NCBI GenBank assembly: GCA_963816555.1
Contig: CAWFLD010000007.1
Coordinates: 124,001-188,000, forward strand
Source of the DNA: Lutibaculum sp963816555
GTDB lineage: Bacteria; Pseudomonadota; Alphaproteobacteria; Rhizobiales; Tepidamorphaceae
DNA length: 64,000 nucleotides
Direction: 5' to 3'
Shown here: one piece after another, positions 49,191 to 60,487 of the stretch
Position numbering within the stretch: position 1 is the stretch's first letter
Layout: every line of letters begins with the position of its first letter
Translations under genes and position numbers: made by a program
The notes under the pieces: generated by a model
Databases searched by the model: none
What the model saw: the letters and a program-made list of their open reading frames with translations, nothing else
What the model was told of the DNA's origin: nothing

Positions 49191-50567
49191 TCACAGCCAG
49201 GGGTGGCGGCCGCGCGCGTCGAACAGGGTGAGCTCGCCCGCCGCCGCCTTCTCGATGATCTCGAGCCGCTCGCGCACCTTGCGCCGGTCGCTGTCGACCT
49301 CGAGGTTCTTGTCGGCGCCCTCCGCCAGGTCGCGGGCCATCCCGAGCAGCAGGTCGCGGTGGTGCCCGTCCTCGGTCTCGAGGATGAGGCCGCCGATCCG
49401 CGCCATCATGTGCAGGGCGGCGGCCGCGTCGGCCTGGAAATACGGGCGCAGCCGCCCGAAGCCGTGCTCCAGGAGGTGCTGGAAGTGCCGCCCCCGCAGG
49501 ATCAGCCGCACCTTGCCGTCATCGTCGCAGCGCACCGCCGAGCGCGGCCGTCCCCTCAGCGCCCGCGACAGGCCGGAGGTGATCCAGTCGAGGCAGATCA
49601 TCGCGGTGCGCGGGTCGTTGACGCCGGGCGACAGGGCGCGCGAGGCGACGTCCATCAGGAGCTCGAAGAGGAACTCCACGTCCTGCGACGGCGTGCGGCT
49701 CGCCCCGAGCGTGAAGCACTCGCGGACCTCCTTCTCGAGCGACCTGCCGACGCGGCCGGCGGGCCAGATCCAGGCGAGCGGCCGGCCGTCCACCACGAAG
49801 TCGCCGGAGCGCCGGTCGAGGCGGATCGTCAGGTCCTCCTCCCGGGCGATCTCCATGAGCGAGCCGTGATCGACGAAGCGGACATATCCGTTGCCGTGAG
49901 CGGGCACGGGACAGGGCTGCCCCTCGGCCGCCTCGACGGCGTCGTCGCGGGCGGGCACGTCGGTGTCGCGCTCCTCGCCGCCTTCGGGAAACAGGTGGTC
50001 GATCTCCTTCAGGAGCTGCCCGCCCGTGTCGTGGACGATGCGCATCAGCCGGATCGATTCGGGCGCGTGATGGAAGAAGAACAGGAGCGCGAAGACGCTG
50101 ACGAGCGCCGACAGCAGCGCCACGGTGACCGACAGGCCCGGCACGGAGTCGTCGCCGATGATGCGCAGCACGATCGTGCAGTAGAGGAAGGTCGAGGCGA
50201 AGATGCCGAGCACGACCTGGTTGGCGCGGTCGCGCATGAAGTTCGACAGGATGCGGGGGCCGAACTGCCCCGAGGCGAAGACGAAGGCGGCGACGAGGAT
50301 CGAGAACGACACGCCCGCCACGCCGAGCATCGACGAGGCGATGGTGGAGAGGACGTCGCGGGCGCTGTCGGCCCCGACGGCCGGCGCGAGGCCGGCGGAC
50401 GTCAGGATGTCGAACTGCCGGATGTCGTCGAAATAGGTGGTGACGACGGCGGTCGCCATCGCCGCCAGGCACATGGCGGTCGGCCAGAACCAGTAGCTCT
50501 CCCGGATCAGGTCGAGCAGGTCGGCGATCCGCGCCCTCGCCCCGAAGAGCCCGCCCCGTCGGCGCAT
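49191..50567 (-). CDS. DUF2254 predicted membrane protein
   Basis: A 458-residue protein with about four N-terminal membrane helices (WFWPTAMCLAAMATAVVTTY, LGVAGVSFSILVAAFVFASG, VVLGIFASTFLYCTIVLRII, VTVALLSALVSVFALLFFF) and a large soluble C-terminal region. DUF2254 hallmarks are FGPRILSNFMRD, RALSPGVNDPRTAM and the cytoplasmic EEDLTIRLDRRSGDFV. Role unknown; channel-like proteins have been suggested in this family. It is 7 bases upstream of the dehydrogenase gene below, so the pair may be co-transcribed. Confidence 0.85.
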   Translation of the reverse strand: MRRRGGLFGARARIADLLDLIRESYWFWPTAMCLAAMATAVVTTYFDDIRQFDILTSAGLAPAVGADSARDVLSTIASSMLGVAGVSFSILVAAFVFASGQFGPRILSNFMRDRANQVVLGIFASTFLYCTIVLRIIGDDSVPGLSVTVALLSALVSVFALLFFFHHAPESIRLMRIVHDTGGQLLKEIDHLFPEGGEERDTDVPARDDAVEAAEGQPCPVPAHGNGYVRFVDHGSLMEIAREEDLTIRLDRRSGDFVVDGRPLAWIWPAGRVGRSLEKEVRECFTLGASRTPSQDVEFLFELLMDVASRALSPGVNDPRTAMICLDWITSGLSRALRGRPRSAVRCDDDGKVRLILRGRHFQHLLEHGFGRLRPYFQADAAAALHMMARIGGLILETEDGHHRDLLLGMARDLAEGADKNLEVDSDRRKVRERLEIIEKAAAGELTLFDARGRHPWL

Positions 50568-50574
50568 CCCGGCC

Positions 50575-51561
50575 TCACAGCATGGAGGGCAGGACCCGGT
50601 CGGGGGGACGGTGGCCGTCGGCGAAGGTCTTGATGTTGATGATGACCTTCTCGCCCATGTCGACGCGGCCCTCGATCGTCGCCGAGCCCATGTGCGGCAG
50701 GAGGACGACCCGCTCGTTCTTCAGGAGCTTGGGGTTGACCGACGGCTCGTGCTCGAAGACGTCGAGCCCGGCCCCGGCGAGCTCGCCCGCCTCGATCATG
50801 CGCGCGAGCGCGTTCTCGTCGATCACCTCGCCGCGCGCGGTGTTGACGATGTAGGCCTCCGGCCGCACGAGCTTCAGCCGCCGCGCCGAGAGCAGATGGT
50901 AGGTCGCCGGCGTGTGCGGGCAGTGGATCGAGATCACGTCCATGCGCGCCAGCATCTGGTCGAGGCTGTCCCAGTAGGTCGCCTCGAGCTCCTCCTCGAT
51001 CGACGCGGAGACGCGGCGCCGGTTGTGGTAGTGGACCTGCATGCCGAAGCCGCGGGCGCGCCGCGCCACGGCCTGGCCGATCCGGCCCATGCCGACGATG
51101 CCGAGCCGCTTGCCGTTGATCCGGTGGCCCAGCATCCAGCTCGGCGACCAGCCCTTCCACTGGCCGTCCTCGACGACCCGCACGCCCTCGATCAGCCGGC
51201 GCGGGACCGACAGGATCAGCGCCATGGTCATGTCGGCGGTGTCCTCGGTCAGGACGCCCGGCGTGTTGGTCACGGCGATGCCGCGCTGCGTGGCCGTCTC
51301 GACGTCGATGTTGTCGACGCCGTTGCCGTAGTTGGCGATCAGCTTCAGCCGCGGCCCCGCCTGGCTCAGCACGGAGGCGTCGATCCGGTCGGTGACGGTC
51401 GGCACGAGGACGTCGGCCTCGCGCGCCGCGGCGACCAGCTCCTCCTGCGTCGGCGGATGGTCGTCGAGGTTGAGCCGCGCGTCGAAGAGCTCGCGCATGC
51501 GCGTCTCCACGACATCGGGCAGCTTGCGCGTCACGATGACGAGTGGTCTGGACTTGGCCAT
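50575..51561 (-). CDS. D-2-hydroxyacid dehydrogenase (glyoxylate/hydroxypyruvate reductase type)
   Basis: A 328-residue NAD(P)-dependent dehydrogenase. Coenzyme loop LGIVGMGRIGQAVARRARGF, catalytic Arg in NTARGEVIDENAL, Glu in DVFEHEPSVN and His in LLPHMGSATIEGR. The closest family is D-glycerate dehydrogenase/glyoxylate reductase. It could reduce glyoxylate or hydroxypyruvate, a step useful for one-carbon growth via the serine cycle, but it is 40 kb from the methylamine genes. Confidence 0.87.
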   Translation of the reverse strand: MAKSRPLVIVTRKLPDVVETRMRELFDARLNLDDHPPTQEELVAAAREADVLVPTVTDRIDASVLSQAGPRLKLIANYGNGVDNIDVETATQRGIAVTNTPGVLTEDTADMTMALILSVPRRLIEGVRVVEDGQWKGWSPSWMLGHRINGKRLGIVGMGRIGQAVARRARGFGMQVHYHNRRRVSASIEEELEATYWDSLDQMLARMDVISIHCPHTPATYHLLSARRLKLVRPEAYIVNTARGEVIDENALARMIEAGELAGAGLDVFEHEPSVNPKLLKNERVVLLPHMGSATIEGRVDMGEKVIINIKTFADGHRPPDRVLPSML

Positions 51562-51746
51562 CGGTGCCGCACCCCTCCCGGCTGTTCACACACCATTTAC
51601 CTTACTCGCGCTTATCTGGTTCATATGGTCCGCGCGAGGTGTCCGCCTTTGTCTAGCAGACCGGAATCCGAACGCAAAACGCTGTGCTCTGCCGCCCTTC
51701 GCCGGCGGCTGCGGCCAATCTCCCCGGCGGTTCCGCAAAGACGGGA

Positions 51747-52313
51747 ATGATGTCCGACCTAGCCCCACGCATCCGTGCCTGCGCCGCCGTCCTCGCCCTC
51801 GCCTGCCTCGTGCTCGGCGCCGCGATCCCGGCCGCCCCGACCTTCGCCCAGGACGCGAACGGCGTGCGGACGGGGCCGAGCGGCCTGCCGCTGCCGCGCT
51901 TCGTGAGCCTCAAGTCGAACCGCATCAACATGCGCGCCGGCCCGGGCCAGGACTACCAGGTGGTGTGGATCTATCGCCGCGAGGGCCTGCCGGTGGAGAT
52001 CGTCGCCGAGTACGACAACTGGCGGCGGATCCGCGACAGCGACGGCGACGAGGGCTGGGTCTTCCACTCGCTCCTGTCGGGCCGGCGGACGGCGCTCGTG
52101 ACGCCGTGGGTCAAGGACAAGCAGAGCACCGCGCCGCTGCACCGCACCGCCAGCAACGCCGCGAAGCCGACCGCGATCCTCGAGCCCGAGGTCCAGGTCG
52201 ACGTGAAGGAGTGCGACGGCAGCTGGTGCCGCGTCGGCGTGCAGAACGTCGAGGGCTGGATCGAGCAGGAGCGGCTGTGGGGCGTCTACCCCGGCGAGGT
52301 CATCGAGCCGTGA
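51747..52313 (+). CDS. Secreted SH3-domain protein
   Basis: A 188-residue protein with a Sec signal (ACAAVLALACLVLGAAIPAA, cleavage near TFAQ) and a bacterial SH3 domain (SLKSNRINMRAGPGQDYQVV, EYDNWRRIRDSDGDEGWVFH) followed by a second SH3-like repeat (GSWCRVGVQNVEGWIEQERL). Likely periplasmic, perhaps cell-wall associated. Start ATG 51747; the next codon is also ATG. Confidence 0.82.
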   Translation: MMSDLAPRIRACAAVLALACLVLGAAIPAAPTFAQDANGVRTGPSGLPLPRFVSLKSNRINMRAGPGQDYQVVWIYRREGLPVEIVAEYDNWRRIRDSDGDEGWVFHSLLSGRRTALVTPWVKDKQSTAPLHRTASNAAKPTAILEPEVQVDVKECDGSWCRVGVQNVEGWIEQERLWGVYPGEVIEP

Positions 52314-52319
52314 GGCGGA

Positions 52320-52757
52320 TCAGCCGCCCGTCGAGGCCTTGCCGCCGGCGCGCCTGAGCCGCACCACCACGTCGACGAAGGTCACCTCCATGCCGGCCGG
52401 CGCGTCCGGCACGCCCGAGACGGCGATCTGGCCGCCCTCGATGTCCATCAGGTGGTTGTCGTCCTCGACGTAGAAGTGGTGGTGGTCGGAGGTGTCGGTG
52501 TCGAAATAGGACTTCGTGCCGTCGACCGCGACCTCGCGCAGCAGGCCGGCGCGGGTGAACTGGTGCAGCGTGTTGTAGACCGTGGCGAGCGAGACCGGGA
52601 CCTCGGCCTTGACCGCCAGCTCGTGCAGCTGCTCGGCCGTCATGTGATGGTCTTCGCCCGTGAACAGGAGCCCCGCGAGGGCCATGCGCTGCCGGGTCGG
52701 CCGCAGCCCCGCGTCGCGCAGCATCGTCGTGATGTCGGTGTCGTTCGCGCCCGTCAA
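52320..52757 (-). CDS. irr: Iron response regulator Irr (Fur superfamily)
   Basis: A 145-residue Fur-family regulator. The DNA-binding helix is in RPTRQRMALAGLLF and VSLATVYNTLHQFTRAGLLR. The triple-His heme/metal segment SDHHHFYVEDDNHLMDIEG marks it as Irr, the Rhizobiales regulator degraded in the presence of heme. It uses a TTG start (52757) with GAGGTGA upstream. It is divergent from fabA across 254 bases and convergent with the SH3 gene, 6 bases apart. Confidence 0.9.
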   Translation of the reverse strand: MTGANDTDITTMLRDAGLRPTRQRMALAGLLFTGEDHHMTAEQLHELAVKAEVPVSLATVYNTLHQFTRAGLLREVAVDGTKSYFDTDTSDHHHFYVEDDNHLMDIEGGQIAVSGVPDAPAGMEVTFVDVVVRLRRAGGKASTGG

Positions 52758-53011
52758 CTGTCACCTCGCAGCGGAAACCCTCGTCGCCCTCCGTACGGCG
52801 GAACGAGGACCATTCCCGGAAAGTCTTTATCCCGCAGGAATATATGCGCGCGGCGTGCGGCCGGCAAGCGGTCGCGCCCGGCCGGCGGAGCGCCCTTCGC
52901 CCTCTTTCGACGCGCCCGGAGCTATGTTACCTAACGCGGCCGCCCTACCTTGGGTGGGACGGCCGACACACGAGCACCAAGAACAGGCATAGGCGAGGCA
53001 AGGAAGGACGG

Positions 53012-53539
53012 ATGAGCGAGAGGCAGTCGAGCTACGAGTATGAAGAGCTCCTCGCATGCGGCCGGGGCGAGCTCTTCGGCCCGGGCAATGCCCAGCTTCC
53101 CCTGCCCCCCATGCTGATGTTCGACCGCATCTCGGCGATCTCGGAGACGGGCGGCGAGAGCGAGAAGGGCATGGTGCGGGCCGAGCTCCAGATCCGGCCC
53201 GACCTCTGGTTCTTCCCCTGCCACTTCAAGGGCGACCCGGTGATGCCCGGCTGCCTCGGCCTCGACGCGCTGTGGCAGATGGTCGGCTTCTTCCTCGGCT
53301 GGATCGGCGGCGCCGGCCAGGGCCGCGCGCTGGCGGTCGGCGAGGTGAAGTTCACCGGCCAGGTCCTGCCGACGGCGAAGCTCGTGGAGTACGGCGTCGA
53401 CCTCAAGCGCGTGATCCGTCGCAAGCTCACCCTCGGCGTCGCCGACGGCTGGGTGAAGGTCGATGGCCAGGAGATCTACCGGGCGCTCGACCTGCGGGTC
53501 GGCCTGTTCACGCCCGAGACGGCGACGATGAAGGCCTGA
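53012..53539 (+). CDS. fabA: 3-hydroxydecanoyl-[acyl-carrier-protein] dehydratase/isomerase
   Basis: A 175-residue hot-dog enzyme that dehydrates and isomerises C10 acyl-ACP, starting unsaturated fatty acids. Catalytic His71 (FPCHFKGDPVMPGC) and Asp85 (GLDALWQMVGFFLG) are present. AGGAAGGAC precedes the ATG. It is followed by fabB after 60 bases and fabI, an operon often found next to irr in Rhizobiales. Confidence 0.95.
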   Translation: MSERQSSYEYEELLACGRGELFGPGNAQLPLPPMLMFDRISAISETGGESEKGMVRAELQIRPDLWFFPCHFKGDPVMPGCLGLDALWQMVGFFLGWIGGAGQGRALAVGEVKFTGQVLPTAKLVEYGVDLKRVIRRKLTLGVADGWVKVDGQEIYRALDLRVGLFTPETATMKA

Positions 53540-53599
53540 CGGATCGTTCGACCGGGTCGCGGAGCGATTGAGACCTCAGGACCGCACGGAGAGGCGCCG

Positions 53600-54823
53600 A
53601 TGAGACGTGTCGTTGTGACTGGAATGGGAATCGTGTCGAGCATCGGCAGCAATGTCGACGAGGTCGCGGATTCCCTGCGCGAGGCGCGGTCGGGCATCGT
53701 CCGCGCCGACAAGTATGCCGAGCTCGGCTTCCGCTGCCAGGTGCACGGTGCACCGGACGAGGAGGCGGCCGCCGGCGTGGACCGCCGCGCCATGCGCTTC
53801 CACGGCGGCGGCACGGCGTGGAACCACGTCGCCATGGACCAGGCGATCGCCGATGCGGGCCTCGAGGAAGGCGACGTCAAGAACGAGCGCACCGGCATCA
53901 TCATGGGCTCGGGCGGCCCGTCGACGAAGACGCTGATCGAGGCCGCCGACATCGCCCGCGAGAAGGGGCCGAAGCGCATCGGCCCGTTCGCCGTGCCGAA
54001 GGCGATGTCGTCGACCGCCTCGGCGACGCTCGCCACCTGGTTCGGCATCAAGGGCGTCAACTACTCGATCTCGTCGGCCTGCTCGACCTCCTCGCACTGC
54101 ATCGGCAACGCGTCGGAGCAGATCCAGTGGGGCAAGCAGGACATCGTCTTCGCCGGCGGCTGCGAGGAGCTGCACTGGTCGCTCTCGATGCTGTTCGACG
54201 CGATGGGCGCGATGTCGTCGCACTACAACGACACGCCGACCAAGGCGAGCCGCGCCTACGACGTGAACCGCGACGGCTTCGTCATCGCCGGCGGCGCCGG
54301 CGTGCTGGTGCTCGAGGAGCTCGAGCATGCGAAGGCGCGCGGCGCGAAGATCTACGCCGAGGTGCTGGGCTACGGCGCGACCTCGGACGGCTACGACATG
54401 GTGGCGCCCTCGGGCGAGGGCGGCGAGCGCTGCATGCGCCAGGCCCTGTCGACCGTCGGGCCGAAGATCGACTACATCAATCCGCACGCGACCTCGACCC
54501 AGGCCGGCGACGGCCCGGAGATCGAGGCGATCCGCAACATCTTCGGCTCGGGCGACAAGTGCCCGCCGATCTCCGCCACCAAGTCCCTGACGGGCCATTC
54601 CCTCGGCGCGGCGGGCGTGCAGGAGGCGATCTACGCGCTCCTCATGATGCAGCACGGCTTCATCTGCGAGTCGGCCAACATCGAGGAGCTCGACCCCGCC
54701 TTCGCCGACGTCCCGATCATCCGGGAGCGGCAGGACGGCGTGGAGATCAACACCGTCCTGTCGAACAGCTTCGGATTCGGCGGCACAAATGCCAGTCTCG
54801 TCTTCGGCCGGCACGACCTCTGA
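53600..54823 (+). CDS. fabB: 3-oxoacyl-[acyl-carrier-protein] synthase I
   Basis: A 407-residue condensing enzyme with the Cys161-His296-His333 catalytic set (SSACSTSSHCIGNASEQI, NPHATSTQAGDGPEIE, KSLTGHSLGAAGVQE). It elongates the cis-3-decenoyl-ACP made by FabA. Middle gene of fabA-fabB-fabI. Confidence 0.95.
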   Translation: MRRVVVTGMGIVSSIGSNVDEVADSLREARSGIVRADKYAELGFRCQVHGAPDEEAAAGVDRRAMRFHGGGTAWNHVAMDQAIADAGLEEGDVKNERTGIIMGSGGPSTKTLIEAADIAREKGPKRIGPFAVPKAMSSTASATLATWFGIKGVNYSISSACSTSSHCIGNASEQIQWGKQDIVFAGGCEELHWSLSMLFDAMGAMSSHYNDTPTKASRAYDVNRDGFVIAGGAGVLVLEELEHAKARGAKIYAEVLGYGATSDGYDMVAPSGEGGERCMRQALSTVGPKIDYINPHATSTQAGDGPEIEAIRNIFGSGDKCPPISATKSLTGHSLGAAGVQEAIYALLMMQHGFICESANIEELDPAFADVPIIRERQDGVEINTVLSNSFGFGGTNASLVFGRHDL

Positions 54824-54846
54824 CGGCGGGACGAGGGGAGGACAAC

Positions 54847-55677
54847 ATGTCTGAGAAGTTGATGTCGGGCCGGCGCGGCCTGATCATGGGCGTGGCCAAC
54901 CACAATTCCATCGCCTGGGGCATCTCCAAGATGCTCGCCGAGCACGGCGCGCAGCTCGCCTTCACCTACCAGGGCGACGCCTTCGGCCGGCGCGTCAAGC
55001 CGCTGGCGGAGTCCGTCGGCGCCGAGATCGTCCTGCCCTGCGACGTCGAGGATATCGGCACGGTCGACAACGTGTTCGACACGCTGAAGGCCGAGTGGGG
55101 CACGATCGACTTCGTCGTGCACGCCGTCGCCTTCTCCGACCGCAGCCAGCTCAAGGGCCGCTACGCCGACACCACGCGCGAGAACTTCACGCGCACCATG
55201 CTGATCTCGTGCTTCTCCTTCACCGAGATCTGCAAGCGCGCCTCCGCCATGATGAACCCGGGCGGCTCGCTCCTCACCCTCACCTATGCCGGCTCGACCC
55301 GCGTCATGCCGAACTACAACGTGATGGGCGTGGCCAAGGCGGGCCTCGAGGCGAGCGTGCGCTACCTCGCCTCCGATTTCGGGCCCGACGGCATCCGCGT
55401 CAACGCGATCTCGGCCGGCCCGGTGCGGACGCTGGCCGGCGCCGGCATCAGCGACGCCCGCACCATGTACACCTACCACCGCCAGCACGCGCCGCTGCGC
55501 CGGGCGACGACGCTCGAGGATGTCGGCGGGGCGGCGCTCTACCTGCTCTCGCCGCTGTCCGGCGGCGTGACGGGCGAGGTGCACTTCGTCGATTCGGGCT
55601 ACCACGTCCTGTCGATGCCGAAGCCCGAGCACCTGCGCTCCGACGAGGTGCAGGAGGAGCTGAAGGCGGCGCAGTGA
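54847..55677 (+). CDS. fabI: Enoyl-[acyl-carrier-protein] reductase (NADH)
   Basis: A 276-residue short-chain-dehydrogenase-type reductase. N-terminal GRRGLIMGVANHNSIAWGIS binds NADH, and the catalytic Tyr and Lys lie in MPNYNVMGVAKAGLEASVRY. It makes the last reduction of each fatty acid elongation round and is the triclosan target type. Spaced 23 bases from fabB. Confidence 0.95.
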   Translation: MSEKLMSGRRGLIMGVANHNSIAWGISKMLAEHGAQLAFTYQGDAFGRRVKPLAESVGAEIVLPCDVEDIGTVDNVFDTLKAEWGTIDFVVHAVAFSDRSQLKGRYADTTRENFTRTMLISCFSFTEICKRASAMMNPGGSLLTLTYAGSTRVMPNYNVMGVAKAGLEASVRYLASDFGPDGIRVNAISAGPVRTLAGAGISDARTMYTYHRQHAPLRRATTLEDVGGAALYLLSPLSGGVTGEVHFVDSGYHVLSMPKPEHLRSDEVQEELKAAQ

Positions 55678-55702
55678 CGCCGGCGGCGCACCCCGCCGGA
55701 CG

Positions 55703-56614
55703 TCAGCGGCCGACCACCCGGTTGCGGCCGCTGCGCTTGGCCTCGTAGAGGGCCGCGTCGGCGCGGCGCACCAGAGGGGCGACGCCGTCATCGTCGGCCT
55801 CGAGCGTGGCGACCCCGAAGCTCGCCGTCACGTGCTCGCCGCCCTCCAGGCCCCGCACCTTGTCGGCGACCGCGCCGCGCAGCCGCTCGGCGATCTCCGA
55901 GGCGACGCCGAGCCCCGCGGCGACGACGATCGCGAACTCCTCGCCGCCTATCCGCGACAGCATGTCGGAGGGGCGCAGCTGCGCCCGCACGACCTCCGCC
56001 AGGAGACGCAGCACCTCGTCGCCGACGGGGTGCCCGTACGTGTCGTTGATCGCCTTGAAGTGGTCGATGTCGAAGACGATGACCGAGAGGCTCGCCCCGC
56101 GCTCGCGCGCATCGGCGACCGCCCGCTCGAGCCGGACCTCGAAGGCGCGCCGGTTGCGCAGCCCGGTCAGCGAATCCGTCTCGGCCTCCCGGCGCAGCAC
56201 CTCCTCGCGCGCCTCGCGCATCCGGATCGCCTCGTCCACCTCGCGCATCAACTGGCCCGCCTCGTCGCGGAACTCCGCCGGCAGGCGCGTTCCCGCGCCT
56301 TCGCGCGCGAACATCTCGAGCGCCATCCGCGACAGCACGATCGGCTGGAGGAGATGCCGCAGCCCGGCGAAGGCGACGGCCGTTCCCGCGAGCGTCGCCG
56401 CGAGCATCACGATCACCGGGACGAGCATCCCCTCGCGCTGCGGCGCCGCGCCCAGGAGATAGACGATGAAGGCCACGAGGGGCAGATGGGTGCCGACGAA
56501 GCAGACGGCGAACATCTTGCGGGCATAGCCCGTGGTCACGGGCAAACGCGACATGAACCGGTAAAGCCACATCCCGTGCCCGGGATCGAGCTCCGCCTGG
56601 ATATCACCACTCAC
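55703..56614 (-). CDS. Membrane-bound diguanylate cyclase
   Basis: A protein of about 303 residues. Two N-terminal membrane helices (FAVCFVGTHLPLVAFIVYLL, VPVIVMLAATLAGTAVAFAG), a short HAMP/coiled linker, then a GGDEF domain with intact active site RIGGEEFAIVVAAG and DSLTGLRNRRAFE. Expected to make cyclic di-GMP. The start is uncertain: GTG 56614 or ATG 56572 (MWLYRF). It is similar in layout to the next gene, suggesting duplication. Confidence 0.85.
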   Translation of the reverse strand: MSGDIQAELDPGHGMWLYRFMSRLPVTTGYARKMFAVCFVGTHLPLVAFIVYLLGAAPQREGMLVPVIVMLAATLAGTAVAFAGLRHLLQPIVLSRMALEMFAREGAGTRLPAEFRDEAGQLMREVDEAIRMREAREEVLRREAETDSLTGLRNRRAFEVRLERAVADARERGASLSVIVFDIDHFKAINDTYGHPVGDEVLRLLAEVVRAQLRPSDMLSRIGGEEFAIVVAAGLGVASEIAERLRGAVADKVRGLEGGEHVTASFGVATLEADDDGVAPLVRRADAALYEAKRSGRNRVVGR

Positions 56615-56734
56615 TGAAGACGCCCCGGGCTGAAAACGAAGAAAGGCTGGCGGCCCGGAAAGGCGTTCGCGCACGCCCTCCGGCCTCGGCATGCGGGAAA
56701 TAACGTCGGCCGCCGAACGGTTCCCGGGGACGCC

Positions 56735-57727
56735 TCAGGCCACGGCGGCGGCGGCCTCGCCGGGCCCGGCCGGCGACGGAGGCTGCCCCCCCGCACGCGC
56801 CGTCTCGCGCAGCCGCGCGGCGAGGCCTTCGTCCGACTTCATGACCCGGTTGCGGCCGGATTCCTTGGCCCGGTAGAGGGCCCGGTCCGCGCGGTCGAGC
56901 AGCTGCTCGACCTTGTCGTCGCCCGGCTCGAGCTGCACCACGCCGAAGCTCGCCGTGACCCGCTGCCCGCCCAGCGCGGCGATCTCGAGCGCTGCGATGC
57001 GCGCGCGAAGCCGCTCCGCGGCGGTCAGCGCCCCGGCGAGATCCGCCTCCGGCAGGAGCACCGCGAACTCCTCGCCGCCGAGCCTGGCGAAGCAGTCGTA
57101 GCCGCGCAGCGAGCGCCGCACCAGGGCGCTGATCGCCCGCAGGACCTGGTCGCCGGCCGCATGGCCGAAGCGGTCGTTGATCTGCTTGAACCGGTCGAGA
57201 TCGATCAGGATGAGCGCGAAGGCGCCGCCGCTCCGCCGGGAGCGGCTGATCTCCTCGGCCGCACGCTGGAAGAACCACCGGCGGTTGCCGATGCCGGTCA
57301 GGTGGTCGGTCTCGGCGTCGCGGCGCAGGTCGCCGTGCATGCGCTCGAGCTCCGACAGCGTCTCGTGCAGCCGCATCATGAGCAGCCCCGCCTCGCCGCC
57401 GTATCCGGCCGGCAGGTCGGGGACGCGCGCCTCCTCGCTGTAGGTGCGCAGCGCCTCGAGCGAGAGCTGCAGCGGCCTCAGCGCGGTGCGCAGGACCAGG
57501 TAGAGGATGCCCGAGGCGAGGCCACCGGCCACGACGGCGACGGCCACCACCATCAGCGACGTCCCGGTCTCCACGGCGACGGCGAGCCAGGCCGCCAGGA
57601 CCAGCACGAGGACGATGTTGCAGGCGAGCCAGACGCGCTGGGAATAGCTGCGTGGCCACGCCGACCGGTCGAGCCACCGGTAGAGAGACATCGCACCGGC
57701 CCCTTTCGGAGCAGTCTCTATGGCCAT
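56735..57727 (-). CDS. Membrane-bound diguanylate cyclase
   Basis: A 330-residue protein with two N-terminal helices (ACNIVLVLVLAAWLAVAVET, LMVVAVAVVAGGLASGILYL) and a GGDEF domain: DHLTGIGNRRWFFQRAAEE and the active-site loop RLGGEEFAVLLPEADLAGAL. ATG 57727 has GGAG 7 bases before it. No sensory domain beyond the membrane part is seen. Paralogous to the preceding gene; they are separated by 120 bases. Confidence 0.87.
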   Translation of the reverse strand: MAIETAPKGAGAMSLYRWLDRSAWPRSYSQRVWLACNIVLVLVLAAWLAVAVETGTSLMVVAVAVVAGGLASGILYLVLRTALRPLQLSLEALRTYSEEARVPDLPAGYGGEAGLLMMRLHETLSELERMHGDLRRDAETDHLTGIGNRRWFFQRAAEEISRSRRSGGAFALILIDLDRFKQINDRFGHAAGDQVLRAISALVRRSLRGYDCFARLGGEEFAVLLPEADLAGALTAAERLRARIAALEIAALGGQRVTASFGVVQLEPGDDKVEQLLDRADRALYRAKESGRNRVMKSDEGLAARLRETARAGGQPPSPAGPGEAAAAVA

Positions 57728-57849
57728 CGGTATCTCCGGAGCGGGACTTGGTTGCCGCGAGCGTCACCCGGGGCGGTTTCCCGACGCCTTAAGCAGATGC
57801 CTAAAATTCCCGATCGTTACAGAGAAAGGCCCGGCGGTGCGCCGGCAAA

Positions 57850-57881
57850 GAAAAAGGCCCGGAACGCCAAGTTCCGGGCCT
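57850..57881 (-). terminator. pnp terminator
   Basis: A perfect 11-bp stem (57855-57865 / 57871-57881) with a 5-base loop; on the minus strand it is followed by TTTTTC. It lies 28 bases after the pnp stop. Confidence 0.88.
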
Positions 57882-57908
57882 CGTCGTCGAGCGTGAAGAG
57901 GGGTCGGC

Positions 57909-60029
<2,121 letters not shown>

Positions 60030-60149
60030 GGCTAGTCCTTCATCATCTGGAAGGAGCACCAGCCATGGGCAAGATGGCGAGCCTCTCCGGGGCGTCGGAG
60101 AAGCCGGCTATCCTCCCCATGGCGGGCGGGGTCCCCTTCATAAGTTAAC

Positions 60150-60173
60150 GGCGCGGTCGCCCTCGACCGCGCC
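60150..60173 (-). promoter_or_regulatory. Hairpin in the rpsO-pnp gap
   Basis: A perfect 10-bp stem (60150-60159 / 60164-60173) with a 4-base loop; on the minus strand it is followed by GTTAACTT. It lies 11 bases past the rpsO stop. In E. coli this gap holds an attenuator and an RNase III site through which PNPase controls its own mRNA, and a similar role is plausible here. Confidence 0.6.
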
Positions 60174-60184
60174 GGAAGCGTCCG

Positions 60185-60454
60185 TCAGCGGCGGATGCCG
60201 AGACGGCCGATAAGCTCGCGATAGCGGGCGTCGTCGTGTCGCTTGATGTAGTCGAGCAGACGACGGCGCTGGCTCACCATCTTGAGGAGGCCACGCCGGG
60301 AATGGTTGTCCTTGGCGTGGGTCTTGAAGTGCTCGGTCAGGTTGGTGATCCTCTCCGTGAGGATCGCGACCTGAACGTCGGCCGATCCGGTGTCGGCGTT
60401 TCCACGCGCGAACTCCTTGATCAGCTCCTGCTTGCGTTCCGCAGTAATCGACAT
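60185..60454 (-). CDS. rpsO: 30S ribosomal protein S15
   Basis: An 89-residue S15, with DTGSADVQVAILTERITNLT, HAKDNHSRRGLLKMVSQRRR and RDEARYRELIGRLG-like C-terminus (HDDARYRELIGRLGIRR). It binds the central domain of 16S rRNA. Confidence 0.95.
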   Translation of the reverse strand: MSITAERKQELIKEFARGNADTGSADVQVAILTERITNLTEHFKTHAKDNHSRRGLLKMVSQRRRLLDYIKRHDDARYRELIGRLGIRR

Positions 60455-60487
60455 CGACTGGGTCTCCAAACGTCGAAGGCCCGGGAA

